Source: Acidilobaceae archaeon
GTDB lineage: Archaea; Thermoproteota; Thermoprotei_A; Sulfolobales; Acidilobaceae
Assembly (NCBI GenBank): GCA_027081695.1
Contig: JALWJI010000031.1
Span: forward strand, 1-6,528
Length of the DNA stretch: 6,528 nucleotides
Direction of reading: 5' to 3'
The position numbers and the translations under genes were made by a program. Below, in pieces: positions 6,015 through 6,528 of this stretch; positions within the stretch are counted from its first letter, which is position 1, and every line of letters begins with the position of its first letter. The notes under the pieces were generated by a model. That model saw only the letters and a program-made list of their open reading frames with translations. It was not told the DNA's origin and did not search any database.

Positions 6015-6528
6015 CTACGATGAATTATCCTTTCCTGAATCCCTACCCTTCTTAAAACTTATGTGACTAGGCTTTGTCCATTGAGCCCTAGGTTTAAGAG
6101 GAACTGGTAAGCTTCCAGAACCGTGGATTGTCTTCGCAAAGTACACTGCTATGAGCAATAATACTATTGCTCCGAGATACATCTCCACCTGTTCTCCTCC
6201 ATCCTCATAACGGATATTACTATAATCGCCTGGAGTATAGTTATAATTCGGATCTAGCCTTAGCGTAGCGTAATCAAGATCTGCTATCAAGTAGAGTTTT
6301 GCATAATTAATCATTAATTGGTTGAAGTAGACCTCGTCTTCAACTGTGTTCATGGAGATATAATTCTCAAAATAACTCTTCACGGGGTCCAGCCAGACGT
6401 GTTCTGTGAGTATTCCAAGAATGTCCCTTTCACTTTGCAACCTGTATTCTGAGACATTTACAAACCCAGGATGAAGTGCTAGATACGTTGAGTATAGTGT
6501 TGACGCTCTGATTAAATGTCCTAGTGCT
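6015..6528 (-). CDS. Membrane-anchored extracellular protein of unknown family, C-terminal part (start lies beyond right edge)
   Basis: The reading frame stays open from its TAG stop at 6015-6017 to the window edge, so 170 residues are visible and the true start is outside; internal ATG or TTG codons, such as the TTG at 6438-6440, need not be the start. The visible part begins ALGHLIRASTLYSTYLALHP, continues as a polar, tyrosine- and aspartate-rich region with two sequons (NVS, NYT), then one membrane helix (about residues 115-134, EMYLGAIVLLLIAVYFAKTI) and a basic tail of about 36 residues. The tail places the C-terminus in the cytoplasm and the body outside. I do not recognise the family. 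The stretch LALHPGFVNVSEYRLQ faintly recalls the part after the last heme of hydroxylamine-oxidoreductase-like multiheme cytochromes, and the octaheme neighbour has a similar C-terminal anchor, but no CxxCH or any cysteine is visible here. It converges on the cytochrome gene and is not in its operon. Confidence 0.75.
   Translation of the reverse strand, partial: ALGHLIRASTLYSTYLALHPGFVNVSEYRLQSERDILGILTEHVWLDPVKSYFENYISMNTVEDEVYFNQLMINYAKLYLIADLDYATLRLDPNYNYTPGDYSNIRYEDGGEQVEMYLGAIVLLLIAVYFAKTIHGSGSLPVPLKPRAQWTKPSHISFKKGRDSGKDNSS

Noticed and set aside
1..6528. RNA genes, CRISPR arrays, insertion sequences and attachment sites
   Set aside because: I saw no tRNA or rRNA segments, no regularly spaced repeats, no transposase-like frames and no terminal repeats; nearly all of the window is accounted for by coding sequence.

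Overview
The window reads as part of a hyperthermophilic crenarchaeote-like genome (Thermoproteota, possibly near Desulfurococcales/Pyrodictiaceae). The grounds are heavy use of AGG/AGA, ATA and CTA codons, GTG and TTG starts, Shine-Dalgarno sites of the GGTGA type, archaeal TATA-like elements, and many N-X-S/T sequons confined to the parts of proteins predicted to lie outside the cell. The lineage is inferred from style, not from a marker gene.

Leftward operon (4154 to 1, minus strand): a thioredoxin-CcdA fusion, a very large CcmF, and the first 70 codons of a CcmC-type protein, in that transcription order. Spacing is tight (6 and 2 nt), and each downstream ribosome binding site overlaps the end of the gene before it. 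This is a cytochrome c maturation (System I) operon. The fusion should carry reducing power across the membrane to keep apocytochrome CxxCH cysteines reduced, and CcmC and CcmF handle and attach heme. No CcmA, CcmB, CcmE or CcmH is visible; they may lie beyond the left edge or elsewhere.

Divergent intergenic region (4155-4342): 188 AT-rich bases with TATA-like elements for both directions.

Rightward gene (4343-5962): a secreted, C-terminally membrane-anchored cytochrome with exactly eight CxxCH motifs. Its motif order and flanking residues match the octaheme tetrathionate reductase (OTR) family. It is the obvious client of the maturation operon beside it and probably a terminal reductase or electron-transfer protein facing the outside of the membrane. 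Its substrate cannot be read from the sequence.

Right end: a short convergent gap with a pyrimidine-rich terminator-like tract, then a minus-strand gene (6015 to beyond 6528) that is open to the window edge. It encodes the C-terminal part of a membrane-anchored extracellular protein that I cannot identify firmly.

Taken together this looks like a compact respiratory island: one octaheme cytochrome plus the machinery to mature it. The most unusual parts are the roughly 430-residue sequon-rich extracellular domain of CcmF, which holds that protein's only two cysteines, and the thioredoxin-before-CcdA order of the reductant protein.
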